Shown here piece after piece: positions 12,992 to 25,260 of a DNA stretch of 64,000 bases. Source of the stretch: Glossina fuscipes (lineage: Eukaryota > Arthropoda > Insecta > Diptera > Glossinidae). Position 1 is the first letter of the stretch; the number at the start of each line of letters is the position of its first letter. A program made the position numbers and the translations under genes. The DNA lies in the NCBI RefSeq assembly GCF_014805625.2, contig NW_023998458.1, positions 310,001 through 374,000 of the forward strand. The letters are read 5' to 3'. Below the pieces are notes generated by a model. That model searched no databases, was not told where the DNA came from, and worked only from the letters and a program-made list of their open reading frames with translations.

Positions 12992-14259
12992 TTAGTTTGG
13001 GGAAAAAGAAATCCATTATTTTTATATGAACTTCAGGACTTTATTTAACATGCTTCGGATTGTCCGATTTGGGTCAAATATGCACCGTTTTGTTGTATGA
13101 TTTGTTGCCATTTTAAAGGTAACTTCAAAATGCCTCTCTCATAGAAGTCCTGGTCTCTATTTGCAAAAAACTCTAGTAGTCGATTTTCACAATCCTCCCT
13201 AGATTCCAATTTTTTATCATTAAAGAAATTTTGCAATGCAAGAAAAAGATGATAATCGCTTGGTGCCAAGTCCGGACTGTATGGCGGATGCATTAAAACT
13301 TCCCAACCAAGCTCCCGAAGTTTCTGGCGAGTCACTGTAGATGTATGTGGGCTAGCGTTGTCCTGGTGGAACACGACACCTCTCCTGTTGCCAATTCTGG
13401 CCGTTTCTGGTCAATCGCTATCTTCAAACGGTCCAGTTGTTGACAGTAGAGATCAGAATTTAACGTTTGGCCATATGGAAGCATAATAAATAATCATAAT
13501 AAATAATCCCCTTCCAGTCCCACCAAATGCATAGCAAAACCTTCCTGGCCGTTTGTGAGGTGCTTCACCGCTCTTTGACCACGATCGTTTCCGCACAGGG
13601 TTATCGTATGTGATCCACTTCTCATCTCCAGTCACCATCCGTTTAAGAAATGGGTCTATCTCATTCCGTTTGGCCAAGGCTTCGCAGATGGAAATTCGAT
13701 CCATCATGGTTTTTTCTGTTAATTGGTGTGGCACCCAAACATCGAGCTTCTTTTTGAATCCAGCTTTGTGTAAATGGTTTAAAACTGTTTTATGGTCGAT
13801 TTTTAGCTTCTGGGCGATGTTACGACTGCTAACATGCCGGTCAACTTCGATCATTTCTCCGATTTTATCGACATTTTCGACGACCTGTGCGAGGCGTATC
13901 TTTAACATCAAAAATTCCTGAACGGAATCTACGAAACCAAAATTGCACATAATTGGCTGTTACAGTATCGGAACCATAAACACCATTCGCAATTTTAGCC
14001 GCCTGGCTTGCATTTTCGCCTTTGTCAAAGAAAAACTGTAAAATGTACCGAATTTTCTCTTTGTTCACTTCCATTTTTAACACGCTGTAACTCACAACTG
14101 AATGCACCAAACAAAAAACAGCAAAAGAATTTTTTTTACTGCGAAATGTCACCTTTCCAACGAGCATAAATATGAAATTGTTTGATCGATACTTTACGAG
14201 AAATCTATCAGTGCAGCCATCTACCGAAAAAATAATGGATTTCTTTTTCCCCAATCTAA
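12992..14259 (-). mobile_element. mariner transposon, copy 1, near full length
   Basis: The element is about 1.27 kb with inverted ends TTAGTTTGGGGAAAAAG on the left and its complement on the right. The right end carries a change (CCAATCTAA instead of CCAAACTAA). It is flanked by TA at 12,990-12,991 and 14,260-14,261, the standard mariner target duplication. It is nearly identical to the copy at 56,889-58,149, with scattered substitutions and a few small indels. The flanking sequences of the two copies differ, so this is a separate insertion. The coding strand is minus and the transposase is broken. Confidence 0.93.
13045..14074 (-). pseudogene. mariner transposase pseudogene (copy 1)
   Basis: The start ATG lies at 14,074-14,072 (MEVNKEKIRYILQFF) and the end QSEAC-stop at 13,045. 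The N-terminal helix-turn-helix region is followed by a frame break just after PRTGR, where the next frame resumes at QVVENVDKIGE. The VTGDEKW catalytic motif and WVPHQLTEK linker are present. A second break follows GEAPHKRPG. The DDE core continues with FHQDNA and PPYSPDLAPSDYHLF. All three aspartates of the mariner DD34D catalytic triad are visible, but in different frames. This copy also has a private one-base loss near 13,390 (TGTTGCCAAT against TGTTGGCCAAT in copy 2) and a small AT-rich insertion near 13,485. It cannot encode a working enzyme. The sequence resembles mellifera/cecropia-type mariners, but the subfamily was not resolved. Confidence 0.9.
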
Positions 14260-14261
14260 TA

Positions 14262-17200
14262 TATTTCAACTAAAACTCAGTCACCATGATGTCAAAAAAA
14301 TGAAAAGAGGATGTGCAGAAATGTTTCAATCTGCAAGAAGGTACAGTAGCATGAAAATTTTGCAACAACGCCTTATTTATCGTGAAGAGAATTAAAGACA
14401 GGCTTACCTTCAGTGATCTCTGTAAAGCGTTCAAGTTGAAATCAAGACCTCCTCACTCCTAAAAAAAAAAGTTAGATCAGCAGAAATAGCTTTTTTCGAT
14501 TTTTTAATAGTGACACGACATAAGATTAAATATAATTGTGAATGCATATCACATTTTCGGCCATGAGGAAAAAAACCAGGGAAATAATTTTATTCTTTTT
14601 CTTTATATGACAATTTGGTGAGGAGATATTCTCTACTCGTTTGACACACTGAATAAGTGAAGAAGGGAAAAGAAAATAATTAGTTAGTAGTAGTAAGTGT
14701 CATGCCTTTATTGGCTAAGCATTCAGTATAGCTAAACTCTACCGTACTGGGCTTTGAACATGCAAACATTGAGTTGGTAGTCGCGATTCTTACCTATTCG
14801 GCGACTCTTGCGGACAAACCGAAAACGGAATGAAGAAAATGTGTAATATATGAAGGTCCCCAGCCACTATCCTACCTACTTGCTAGACTTAGTATTTGCA
14901 TGTGACAGCTAAAACTGTTTCGGCTGAAACCAAAAACATTTTTTTCTATAGGAACCATGTCGTCAGCTATGTCCTTGCCGGAAAGTGTTCTAAAAATATC
15001 CAAAGAAAATCTCTACATGCTTTCTGTTTATTTAGCTTCTAGTGCTTTGAACGTCAAACAAACTTCACTCAAGTGCTTTACACACTACAATTATTAGGAT
15101 AAATAAGCCAAGGTCACTCATATGTCAAATTTGCCTTTTTCGCTAAAAGGAAAATTTATTAAAACGACAAAAAAAAGACTTCAAGAGAAGTCTAAAAAGT
15201 TTTGGAGAGTTTTATAAGAGAGGTAATGTTCAATGATTTCAAATGGCATAAATTAAGATTACAAATACAACAAATGAAATAATTAAGATTATGTGTTAAA
15301 CTAAAGAATTGAAATTGAATTCTTAAAAGCGCGATATTTTCTAGACCATCTGGTATATATTTCCGAATATTCTAAATAGCTAAACCATTTAGCAGTAATG
15401 TGTATATGAAAGTTTTGTTTAAAACTTATTCATAACCATAAAGTATGTGTTTGCAACAGCTACGAAAGCAACAAACTAGTACAACAAAAACCCGCAATAA
15501 CCTCATAATATGCAGTCTTGGAATAATAAATTTTCAAGTGAATCTGATATCTAATGTTATTATCATCATTAGTACTATAATAATAATGCATGGAAGTAAA
15601 ACTCTTTACGCTGGGTACAGCTTAAGAGGAGTTTAGGTAAAGATCTAAAATAAATTCAAAAATTATAATGATTTCATGAAAAAAAAAAAAAATGAAATTC
15701 TCTTTTAGGAATTTTAGTAGCAAACAACGAGCAAGAGAGAGAGAGAAAGAGAAAGAAAAAGCGCGATGCACAAACAAACACACGCAGGATAGATAGAATA
15801 GAGAAAATCATAAAACTCTACTGATCCTGTTGCTGTCATCAGATTATTTGTGGTTAAAAATATCTTACGGTTAAGAACGAGGAAACCTTAAGATTATATA
15901 ACATATACATATAAGAATATTCAGTGATTCGTTCGTTTTTGTATCTATGTTTGTCCGTTCATACGTTATATGCATATAATGCTTATAATGTTGCTTCACA
16001 GGAACTTCATACTTTGTATGAATGTATAAGATTATGTGTGCGTTTAGTTGTTAGAGCATCCTGTTGACTAAGCAGAATAAATTCAGCATTTTATTTAGAC
16101 AGTTTTCTTACTTTCCTGGTTCCTCTTTTTTTTTTTTCTTTCTTTTTCTTTTACTTATTCTTTAACGTCTAATAGTTGCCAACGGTATGCTCCATTTAGA
16201 ATAGCTTTGGCAATCTATACAAGAGATTGTTTTCTCCCTTTTCATCTTCCCAACACATATAAGTATAATCTGTTCTATTCTATACAGTTTGGGGTTTCTT
16301 TTCTTCCCCGTTGCTATTTGGCTGCTATTTACTTGTATTCATTTTATTTATCTTTTTGCCATAAATCCATTCATTGTATAAATCGTGTTAAATTCCATTT
16401 CCATTATGAACATCCATAGTTTATCGTCAGTTGGTGTATACACATATAAATGCATATATATCCTCTTTTCCGTTTTCCGTACTGTAATTCCGTTATTTCA
16501 TACTGCGCTTGGTTTCAATGTTCACTGCTCAGTGTAAAATTAATAAATTTATGTTGGATGATATTAAATTTCAATGTTAAAACGTTCTCTGCTGCAACAG
16601 GTAAGAAATAAAAATAAATGTTCACTATGCTCGTCATTAGTTTAACTCTCTTGCTCTTAATTCAATTAAGTTTTGAAAAATATCATAAAAAATTACACTT
16701 CCAAGCTTTTGATGTGTATTTAAAAATCAAGTTCCGTAATATTGACGACTTATTAAGGCTGGAAATCTTTTGTGAAAATTTGTAAGCAAAATACAAATTG
16801 ATGCGGGCTGGCAAACAAGTGATAGATTCATAACAGACCATTAAGAAAAGTGTCACGCAACGTGCTGAACGCAAGATAGTAGAACGCACAGGAGTGCCCG
16901 TCTGATGTACGGTAAAATGTTTATATATCTGATCCATTCTGCCTTGCCTGTCTTATTATTCGTCTGTCGAAACCGAGATTCAAAATTTAATGCTTACTAC
17001 AGAGGATACATAATGGATTTCCATGTTTGTCTAATGATGACGTCTTCCATAAAAAATGATGCGTGTTGAATCTTTTCAATCCTTTAATCCTTTTAAATCT
17101 ATACTCACCACAAATTTCTAAGGGATTACACGGACTTTAAAATTTCAAAAAAACCAAACTTTCTCACAAAGTTTCAAACCAATCGGAGTAAAACTATAGG

Positions 17201-17339
17201 AGAGAAATTCATACTACAACTAAGGTAAAATTGTACAAAAATACGATTTTAGACTTATACGATACGATATACAGCGTCATATAACTAAAGAGAAGATTTT
17301 TACTTTGTTATGCAATCAAATGTCGCACACAAATTAAAT
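14262..17339. other. non-coding stretch
   Basis: No coding exon was recognised. It contains a SINE-like repeat at 14,735, a GA-rich patch at 15,731-15,765, poly-T tracts near 16,125-16,150, and several sequences with strong A or T bias. All open frames are short and without recognisable motifs. Confidence 0.45.
14735..14813 (-). repeat. SINE-like / tRNA-like repeat, copy 1
   Basis: This stretch of 79 bases aligns over its whole length with 38,703-38,781, also 79 bases and in the same orientation, with roughly three quarters of positions alike by eye. Shared blocks include AACTCTACCG at one end and TTCGGC plus a CGG end at the other. On the minus strand the better-preserved copy carries A-box and B-box-like polymerase III promoter motifs; see that entry. 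Confidence 0.5.
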
Positions 17340-17560
17340 AAAATTCAGTTCGAGTCGAATATAACTTTTTCATTGCTCTTCTTCCTTCAGGGCTTAGTCA
17401 ACTTGAACATATAAGTAAACTGCGTGCAGGAATATCCAATGTTGCTGCCAAATCTGAAGTTGATAGCTTAATTTTTGCGGCCAGGAAAATATTTTCAACA
17501 GACATTACGAACATACGGACAGACGGACCTATCATCATTCGGTGATGGGTATAAAATGGA
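17340..17560. repeat. interspersed repeat family member (copy 2, partial)
   Basis: Matches part of 34,590-34,720. Shared blocks are TCCAATGTT-CTG-CAAAT, TGAAGT, a run through TTAATTTTTG-GGCCA, and CAACAGACATT followed by a CGGAC-rich segment. It ends in GGTGATGGGTATAAAA at about 17,540-17,556, the same kind of end as the other family members. Confidence 0.5.
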
Positions 17561-17739
17561 AATTGGCATTTTCCTTAAACGCTCTTAAAATCTCAACATA
17601 TGTTTAGTATCGTTGTGGCAAGAGCAAAGTATAAAAGGTTTCTACTTTCGCCGACTGGAGGTCGGAGGATGCAGGAACAAGATCACGACTTTTTAAACAA
17701 AATTATTCTGCGTGATAAGTCTTGAAATAATTTTTGAGC

Positions 17740-17990
17740 CGGTTATGTAGTTCTGTCATACTTCCTGGAAAATGCTGCTGTTTCGAGCATTACAGCGCAT
17801 AGATTGCTACACCGAACGATGTTGATATTTTTTTTTTTGGTTTCAAATTGACGCTACGTGTAAGGGACGATCTTTATTTCCAACAGGATGGCCCCACAAG
17901 CAACACACTTCGTGAAACAATGGTCCTATTTATTATTTGGGTGACTAAAACTGACAATTTTTGTTGAAAAAGTCTATTGTACTAAATTTC
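17740..17990 (+). pseudogene. Tc1/mariner-superfamily transposase remnant
   Basis: On the plus strand the reading YFLENAAVSSITAHRLLHRT, near 17,757-17,815, corresponds to the YFFEN-AG-AVTVNGERY-RTM stretch seen in many insect transposases of this superfamily. About 60 bases later LYFQQDGPTSNTLRETMVL, near 17,870-17,925, matches the FQQDGATCHTARET catalytic-aspartate segment. Frame changes and stops separate the pieces. The ends of the element were not found and the family name is uncertain. It is clearly different from the mariner copies at 13 and 57 kb. Confidence 0.6.
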
Positions 17991-18824
17991 ATCAGTCGGG
18001 CCAATTATTATATCTCAAATCACTTATGCACGTCTCAGGATGACTTAAAAACGGCGCAAGTTATATTATGCAGTTCGATTCTGGAACAACTTAAACCTTT
18101 CTACAAGTCTACCCCGTAGGATAAACGCTAATGAAAATTTATTGGAGCTGACCGTTCTTCAATAATGGCGCGTTTTGAACGACTCTTTTTGTGCAAAATG
18201 TTTTCCATTTCTAAAATTCATCAATGAAAGTCGATGGAAATCGATCTCAAGTCTTTTCTTCTAGCAAAACGTGATAGGTATTAAAGATTTCATCACAGCC
18301 GAATGTAACGTCTTATTCTTGATTTATCTTTCGGACCCCTTTCTTGTAAGCGGATTTACCGGATTTGAAAACTAAAGCTTTATATGGGATAATATCGCCA
18401 ATAGTATCTTAAGGAACTTTGTTCACTGACAGTTACCGAAATGACGAGTTAATATTATGAGTTGTTCAGTCCGTTTTGGATAAAATGTGTGTTTTCTCCG
18501 TTAAGAAGCTTAAAAGCATTACACTGCATAAGTAACAACTAAAAATTTTCGAGCTTACTGCAAATGCAGGCAAATTGAATTGTAATAATTTTTTTTTTGC
18601 ATTTGATTTTTTCTCATTTATTACTTACTATTAATGTAAAAAAGCACATGTTCACTGATCAGCATATACACCTGTGTCTCATTGAGTGTTTAATTGAATT
18701 CTGTTGTATATTATAAGTAGACCTTTTTTTTATTATTTTTTCTCTTTACTACAGTTAATTTATTTTGGGCTAATGACTTGTTCTGTAGCGAATTTATCTA
18801 AAAAAATAGTAACATTATAGTCGG
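17991..18824. other. non-coding stretch, possible tail of the preceding remnant
   Basis: No recognisable gene. The first few hundred bases could be the decayed 3' part of the 17.74-kb transposase, but no motif confirms it. Confidence 0.35.
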
Positions 18825-19050
18825 GCGACGGCGACCGTTACATACCCCTACACCATTTCTCAAAAATTACTACCTGCAGATTGAACACGAAAATATATGG
18901 GGCTATATCAGGCGGACAGGCAAACATACAGATGGACAGACGTACAGACAGACTTAGATCGATTTAGAAAATGATTCTGAATCGATCGGTAGGTCTACCT
19001 GAAGTCCTTCTGGATATTACATATGTCTGCACTAACTTAATACACCCCGT
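18825..19050. repeat. interspersed repeat, related family
   Basis: It carries the same style of landmarks as the other members: TCGGGCGACGG, several CAGACGGACAG-like units around 18,915-18,950, then TTAGATCGATTTAGAAAATG, a GATCGGTAGGTCTACC block and an ending near ACACCCCGTAT. Similarity to copies 1 and 3 is limited to the GACAGA/ATCGATT segment, so it may be a separate subfamily. Confidence 0.4.
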
Positions 19051-19780
19051 ATCACAAGTGGCGTAAGTTGTAATAAAGAAATGAGAACTGATTGTTAGTA
19101 GATTATGATCAAAATTTAGAGGGAAAAGTGAGCTCATTAGAAGAACTCTTAATGCATTTCGCGTGCCATTTTTTTATGACCACTAAAGACTATACCTTTT
19201 AATATTTTATGATGAAAATATTGATATAGGCGATTTGATAATGAAGTTAGACGATATCACTTAAACTTATTTGAATGAATATGTTTGAAAAATTTGTGGC
19301 TTGTTGCGGAAATGTTCTAATGCTCGTAAGCAATTCGCAGTTATTTTTAACCGTTTATTTTAAGCTTTGCGACAACGATAACAGACCGCCATACAGACAG
19401 AGCTAATTCAAATTGGAGCCTCAAGTTAATCAAGAGAGTATTCGAAAAGATATCTGTCAATGGATTTATTTTGGTAAGACCTTTCCTTTCTTGTTTTGCT
19501 ACTTTATGTCAATAAGTATTAGCCAATGATGCAGATACTGACAGCATATATAAAATCTAGGAATGTACGATCTATTTTTGGGTTTCCAATACATTTTTAT
19601 GTACATATGTTCCCCCTTCATCAGGCATTGTTTTCTTCATTCGTGTTTACTTGTGGTTCCATTACCTGCGATTATAGGACTAAGCTTGTAGTTCAGTATG
19701 CAATAATTACATGTGCAATTATCATCATTCGGATTTCCGCCGCTGAATAGTGAACATTGTAATTTGAACTTGCGAAGGGC
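19051..19780. other. non-coding stretch
   Basis: No gene or clear repeat was seen. The open frame at 19,526-19,750 has no domain features. Confidence 0.4.
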
Positions 19781-20560
19781 TAGCTTTGGAAAATTGAAGG
19801 AATGAGACTTGCTGGTAAGAAAATTGGCGAGATGACAGTTGCGATAAATCGGTAAACCCTGGCAATTATGGTTGTATTAAGCCTATCACAACCGTGTAAA
19901 CGAGAGGACCAGGCGGCATATTCAACATTTAGCAACTTGTGTAAGTGTGGATCCGAGGGAAATAAGGTAAAAAGTTAGACCTAAATGTAACGGAAGAGCG
20001 TGTGCAGCAACTTCTTAAGCACGATACAGTTGTTAGATATAAATGCAACTTTGCCAAAGCACGCTCAATTCAGCGCGAATCGCATTTGCCGATAACTACA
20101 AATTTTGGGAAGAAGAGTTCGGATATGTTATTTTTAGAGTTGAGGAGAAGTTTAATTTTGATCCAACTGATAATCACCATAAGTATTTCGGGGATGTAGC
20201 ACATCCTCAACTAACGTGTTACGCGCGTAACAATGGCGGTGGATCTCTTATGGTGCGGGCTGCATTTGGAACATGAAGAAAGTTGAGAATATGCTTTGTA
20301 CCCAAAAAAATGATATAATACACTATGAGCTGGAGGGTTATATGGTGGTTTCGAAGGATTTTTTTAATCCTGCAATATACCGTTAGCGCAGTGACCATTT
20401 ATGAGTCCCGATCTGAACCCGTCTGAAGGTCTCTGGGGAATACTTTCCAAGACAGTTTCAAAGTTCAAGTACTTAAGGAACTTAAACATGAAAGATTGTC
20501 GGATTGGAAGATAATTGATCCGATCAGTTCGAGAGACTTGGTGTAGTCGATGCCACGCAG
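19781..20560 (+). pseudogene. Tc1-type transposase, heavily decayed
   Basis: The plus strand shows Tc1 landmarks in the correct order across frame changes. IEGMRLAGKKIGEMTVAINR (about 19,795-19,854) is the N-terminal DNA-binding helix. NPGNYGCIKP (about 19,857-19,886) is the following linker, and ERTRRHIQHLA the second helix region. The stretch GYVIFRVEEKFNFDPTDN (about 20,121-20,175) corresponds to VIFSDEKKFNLDGPDG; the first catalytic Asp is lost, since FSDE reads FRVE. GGGSLMVRAAFG matches GGGSIMVWGAF. SPDLNPSEGLWGIL (about 20,405-20,446) is the conserved C-terminal motif. Stops and frameshifts interrupt it throughout and the segment with the second catalytic Asp is largely missing. This is a dead Tc1-like copy. 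Terminal inverted repeats were not identified. Confidence 0.8.
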
Positions 20561-23500
20561 ACTACAGCTAGCCCTTTCTCATAAGAGCAACAAAATAGCA
20601 TATTAATTACTAATGTTATACTATAGTTTAACAATAGAATTAATGTTAAGTGTAATTGTTTTGCACGAAGTACATATGGGATAAGTATTTTCCTGGTATA
20701 ACAGACAAATTTGAGATGTGTAATTTTTATCTTTCCAAAACACACACAAACGCTAAACAGAAATTTAGAAAAAAATTTAAAAAAAAAAATAATTCTTTGA
20801 GCTATTACTCGAAATAATGCATTGTACATGTAAACAATATATGGGAGAGTTCCTTCCAAAATCGAAATTCTTTCCGACCGGCTTTTAAAGAAAAAATCGA
20901 GTTTAATGACAAAGCTAATTATTGGTTAAATAGTTGTGTCAGAAAATGCAGTTGCCCTATATGGAGGAAGAGCAATTTTCGGGTTATTCCGGCGACTGCA
21001 TCACAAGCTGGATTCATTGCCGGCTGCTATATCTTCCAGAGTGGGGCTGGAGAGCGTAGTGTCAATCATTATTTTTATCACCACAATTATTTTTAAAATG
21101 GCATGAGAATCATCATCAGTAGCTTAACTAATTTAATCTCTCCTATTGTTAGCTCTCCCATATATCATATGAATCTAACGACCAATTTAGCAAGAAAACA
21201 AAATTATCCTTTCAACCGCAGATGACGTACTAATGCTGCTAAATTATTATTATTTTTTTATTTATTTTTATTTATTTATTTTTTTATTTTTTTTTTGTTA
21301 TTTTATTTTATTTGCCCTTCAGTTTCGTTGATAGACTAGCAACCGTTGGCGTCATGTGTTGTTAATGGAGTAGGTCTCCATTGTTCGAATTTGGTCCATC
21401 AAAACGTGACATGGCACCAATTATTTTCAAAAATTAAATATCGAAAGATAACCTTTCAAATGAAAGCTACGAACTTAATGTTTTTATGTTTTTTTTTTCG
21501 GATCGTAAAAAACAAACGTCCCATAAATCAATGTAATAGAAACATCAAATATTTCTTATGAACTTTAAAAAGCTTTTTTTAAATGTTACAAAAGGATTAT
21601 AAAAATTAATTTATTTTCACTTTTGAGGCGCAATTACACTAACAATAATATCCAAACCCAAGGAACAATTAGGAATATTAAACCACCACAACAATTATTT
21701 TAATTAGCCAGTTGGTTTAACGCTTCTACACATATGTGAAACTGTGGACAAGGCCAACTATTGTACACATATGAGTACAAAAACAAAAAAACAAAAAAAA
21801 AATAATAAGGAAAACATTATGCACAACAATAAAGCACTATTTATGCTAACACAAGACAAGGTATAATGAAATTGAAAAACAACAATAGCAACAAGCTAAA
21901 TAAAATGAAGAAAATAGAATAAAACCAAACACACAAAACACTAGTTATGTGCAACCGCAACAACAGCAGCCGTATCTATTGTCCCTTGATATATTCATAT
22001 TCAGTTAAGGAAAGAGAAACCAACCAACACACTCAACGATGTCACAAATATAGGCGATTGTAAGCAAAATAAAGGAGTTAAACGGAATGCAAGCACATAG
22101 TTACAACACTACACTCGTAACCAATTGCAGAACGCAACCTTCAGAGTATGTTTTAACATTGATAAACACGGACAAAGTATGACAGAGTTTTAAGCGAGAG
22201 AATCCAGGGAGTTTCAGTTTATTACGGTGTTTGATGTTGTGTGATTAAAACAAAAACAAAAAACTTATAAAGAACAACACACTGCATAAAACCATACTAT
22301 TATTACCAAACATATACCGCAACCACTAACAGCAGTAACAGCACTAACCGCAACAATAGTAACAACAATATTATCGGTCTCCCTTTTAACAAAAGCCCCG
22401 TTGGTTATTCATGAAGTTTCATGTGTATTTATGTTGTTCTTATGTTTATCGGCAACTAACAAACTTTTCATTAGACCAAATTTCTTTTTTCTTCTTTTTC
22501 TTTTTTTTCAACCACACAAAGTTGGCGTTTATAGCTTTCAAAATCGGAGATTAGATTGATATAAGTATTCTATATAATGCGCAGTTTTGTTAAAATGCCG
22601 GTCTCTTATTTCTTTAGTAATTGCTCACAACGTGTACGAAATCAAAAACAATGAAAGTTGTATTATCCCCAATTATAGGAATTCAAAGTTTAAATATAAT
22701 GAAAACTCATGGGAAATTTGCGAAGGGGCTCAACGCTGGTTAGGCAACAGGCAAATGCGTCGAAACAAGTAATTATGAATTATGAACAAAGACCTGGGTA
22801 ATGATTTCTCAGCCGAAAATATATCACAGAAAAAGAGAAAACGAGATAGAGTGAGAGAGTGAGAGAGGGAGAGAGAGAGAGAGACTGCAAGGTACTACTC
22901 TGTCCTTTCAGACGAACAAGCCACTAAAAGTGACAGTGGGAAGAAAGAATGCTCTTTGCCAAGCCTCTGAAAAGTGACGCAGATTTCATAAAGTGAAGTA
23001 AAGCCTTTGTAAGATGCAGTCCGTATCACTGGATCGCTCGGATATTTTGATCAAGAGAAATACACTTCAAAGTTCTTTGATTTACAATTACCTTAACAGC
23101 AGGATCGTTTATTTACAATTATGTTCCTTAAATGTAGGATTATTCACAATATATTTTGGCCTTACTCTCCACTTCTATGTTCTTGCCCGACTAACTCTCC
23201 CTTCCACAAATATTCTATTTATATACATTTTTACAAGCATGTTACTATACCTAAATTTATGGTTTTATTTCTAATCCCAGTCTACTTTTTCGCTAATCGT
23301 TTTCATCGGCCTGCAGCTGCATGACGCGCCTACGAATGCTCATTTGGTTTTTCCTTCTTTAGGGAATTTATTATTAGGGAAAATTACTTAGCTGAAATTA
23401 ACTGGATTTGGGATTTTCGTAACATATATATATATATTGGGAATTTTAATAAGTTCTAGATGTTTTCCAAAAGCAGGCGCAACTGGGATGATAAGCTGCC

Positions 23501-24789
23501 GTATAAAGCTGCGATTTCTCCATCCAAACAAAAACTTCGAGTGCAAATGGCTAAAGACGTTCACGTTCCCCCCCTTTTGGAATTCATTTTACCCCTAAAA
23601 TCGCTTCGCTACTTACACTAGACATTAATCTCTCCACGCAATGATAGCTTCAAGCAATGAGTTTGTGGACTTCCTTAGAATATCAATTATCCCTTTCACA
23701 TGAACTCCACATTATGACGTTTGTCTCGCCATTTCATTCGCTTGGAAATGAACCTTCAATTTGACTACAAAATCGACGGATACCTATTCTCACACTCTTA
23801 ATATAAGTAAATTGTAAATATTAAATAAGTCATCATTATTACTCCTTCTGGTTATAGATGCGAAAGGAAATCTTGTCGCGAAAATTCTGTCACCGTAATC
23901 ATAATTATCATCATATCATAATAATAGCGCACTTGTTGCTTGCGTGGATAAAGAAATTGCTTCGTTTTCTTCTTTTCGTTTTTTCATTTGCATTTTATTG
24001 TAATTCCCTGCTAAGTGTTAATTGTTGTGCGTTCACTTAAGTGTAAACTCATACTTGCACTCTTTTTTATACAACTTTGTAAACATGGAAACATGTATAT
24101 GTGTTTATACGTTTTAAACACACGCCCTCATTATAATATACAGAAAACTTTTCAGCTAATTGTTTATTGCTATCACTCTACAATGCTGACAAGCAAAGCA
24201 ATTTTTTATTCCGTTTGTGAAATCGACAGAGATTGAAATATGCTTCCTACCTACTAAGTTGTGGTTTTATGTCGCTTCTATCAAAACTGTTTATTTCTTA
24301 CAGCGATTTCTGCCGGCAGTTGTGTAAAACCTTTGCTCACGAAATTTTCGCTTAACTGTTCTTCTCATATAAAATGATAATTTATTGTTATGCTCTCCCA
24401 CCTAAGTGATATTATTCAATAACATGCAATGCAAATCGAGTAAGCACTAGCAAATGGTCCAAGCGCGAGATTACCTAAAAATGGATTCAAACCATCTCTA
24501 TAAAATTAAAAGAAATACTTGAAGAAGCACATCTCTACAGGAAACATATTTTGAAATTCTATAAACCTTATAAACTGCATCGTGCATCCTACACCGAAGA
24601 ACGCTTGTGTATAAATCTGCAGGAAAAGCTTGGAGTAAAATATTTGCGTCAACTCAAAAATACCTCTGCATAATTGTTAGAGGAGCTAACAGAAAAACAT
24701 TGGCGTCAAAGGAAAAATTCATTGTTCAAATTCAAGTTCATGGGGCCAAGATTCAGAAATATTTTTATATTTATTATATGAAATTTTTT
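20561..24789. other. non-coding stretch
   Basis: No coding exon was recognised. Features are an AT-only patch at 21,245-21,312, CAA/ACA-rich segments at 21,780-22,000 and 22,310-22,380, a GA microsatellite at 22,851 and an (AT) run near 23,426-23,436. The composition resembles fly intergenic or regulatory DNA. Confidence 0.45.
22851..22884. repeat. GA microsatellite, slightly imperfect
   Basis: A GAGA run with a GT and a GG interruption. Confidence 0.8.
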
Positions 24790-25260
24790 TTCGATCCAAT
24801 GCTTGTCATTTTGATCGATAACCTTTTGCTATTTTTCTGGTAAAACTGTTACGTAGAACTTTCAGGATCTTCAGACTAAAAACTGAGTCAACTTACACTC
24901 ACAGAACATTTCTGAGGATAGCTTTACATCATGCAAAGAGTTCTAGAGACGAATGAATAAACGATAGTAAACTAAGGCAAGATGCGAGATGCACCAGAGA
25001 GACGTCAAAATATCTTGTGTGTCTAAAGTGGCGTTGTTGTTACGGTGGGCGACACCTTTCACATTGACCAATTCTGGCAGTTTTGCCAAAGACTTTTTCC
25101 GTAAAACTCGCGAAAAATAGCATAAATCGCGACTTACGGAGATGATATGGCACTGGTGGAGCTGGATTAGTGGAATAGAAAAGCTCAAATTTTCATATTT
25201 TTAGGTAGAAGAAACTTTTGGCATCGTGCCGGGGTTAATATTGATAAAAAGATCCGCCGG
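24790..25260 (-). pseudogene. mariner-like transposase remnant, minus strand
   Basis: On the minus strand LPELVNVKGVAHRNNNATLD (about 25,083-25,024) corresponds to RPELVNRKGVVFHQDNARPH, with the catalytic Asp of HQDNA replaced (HRNNNA). It is followed after a gap by LALVYYRLFIRL in place of PDLAPSDYHLFRSL. About 130 bases further, QKVIDQNDKHWI (near 24,828-24,793) matches the mariner C-terminus. The order and spacing fit a decayed element of a mellifera/cecropia-like type. No terminal repeats were found. Confidence 0.6.
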
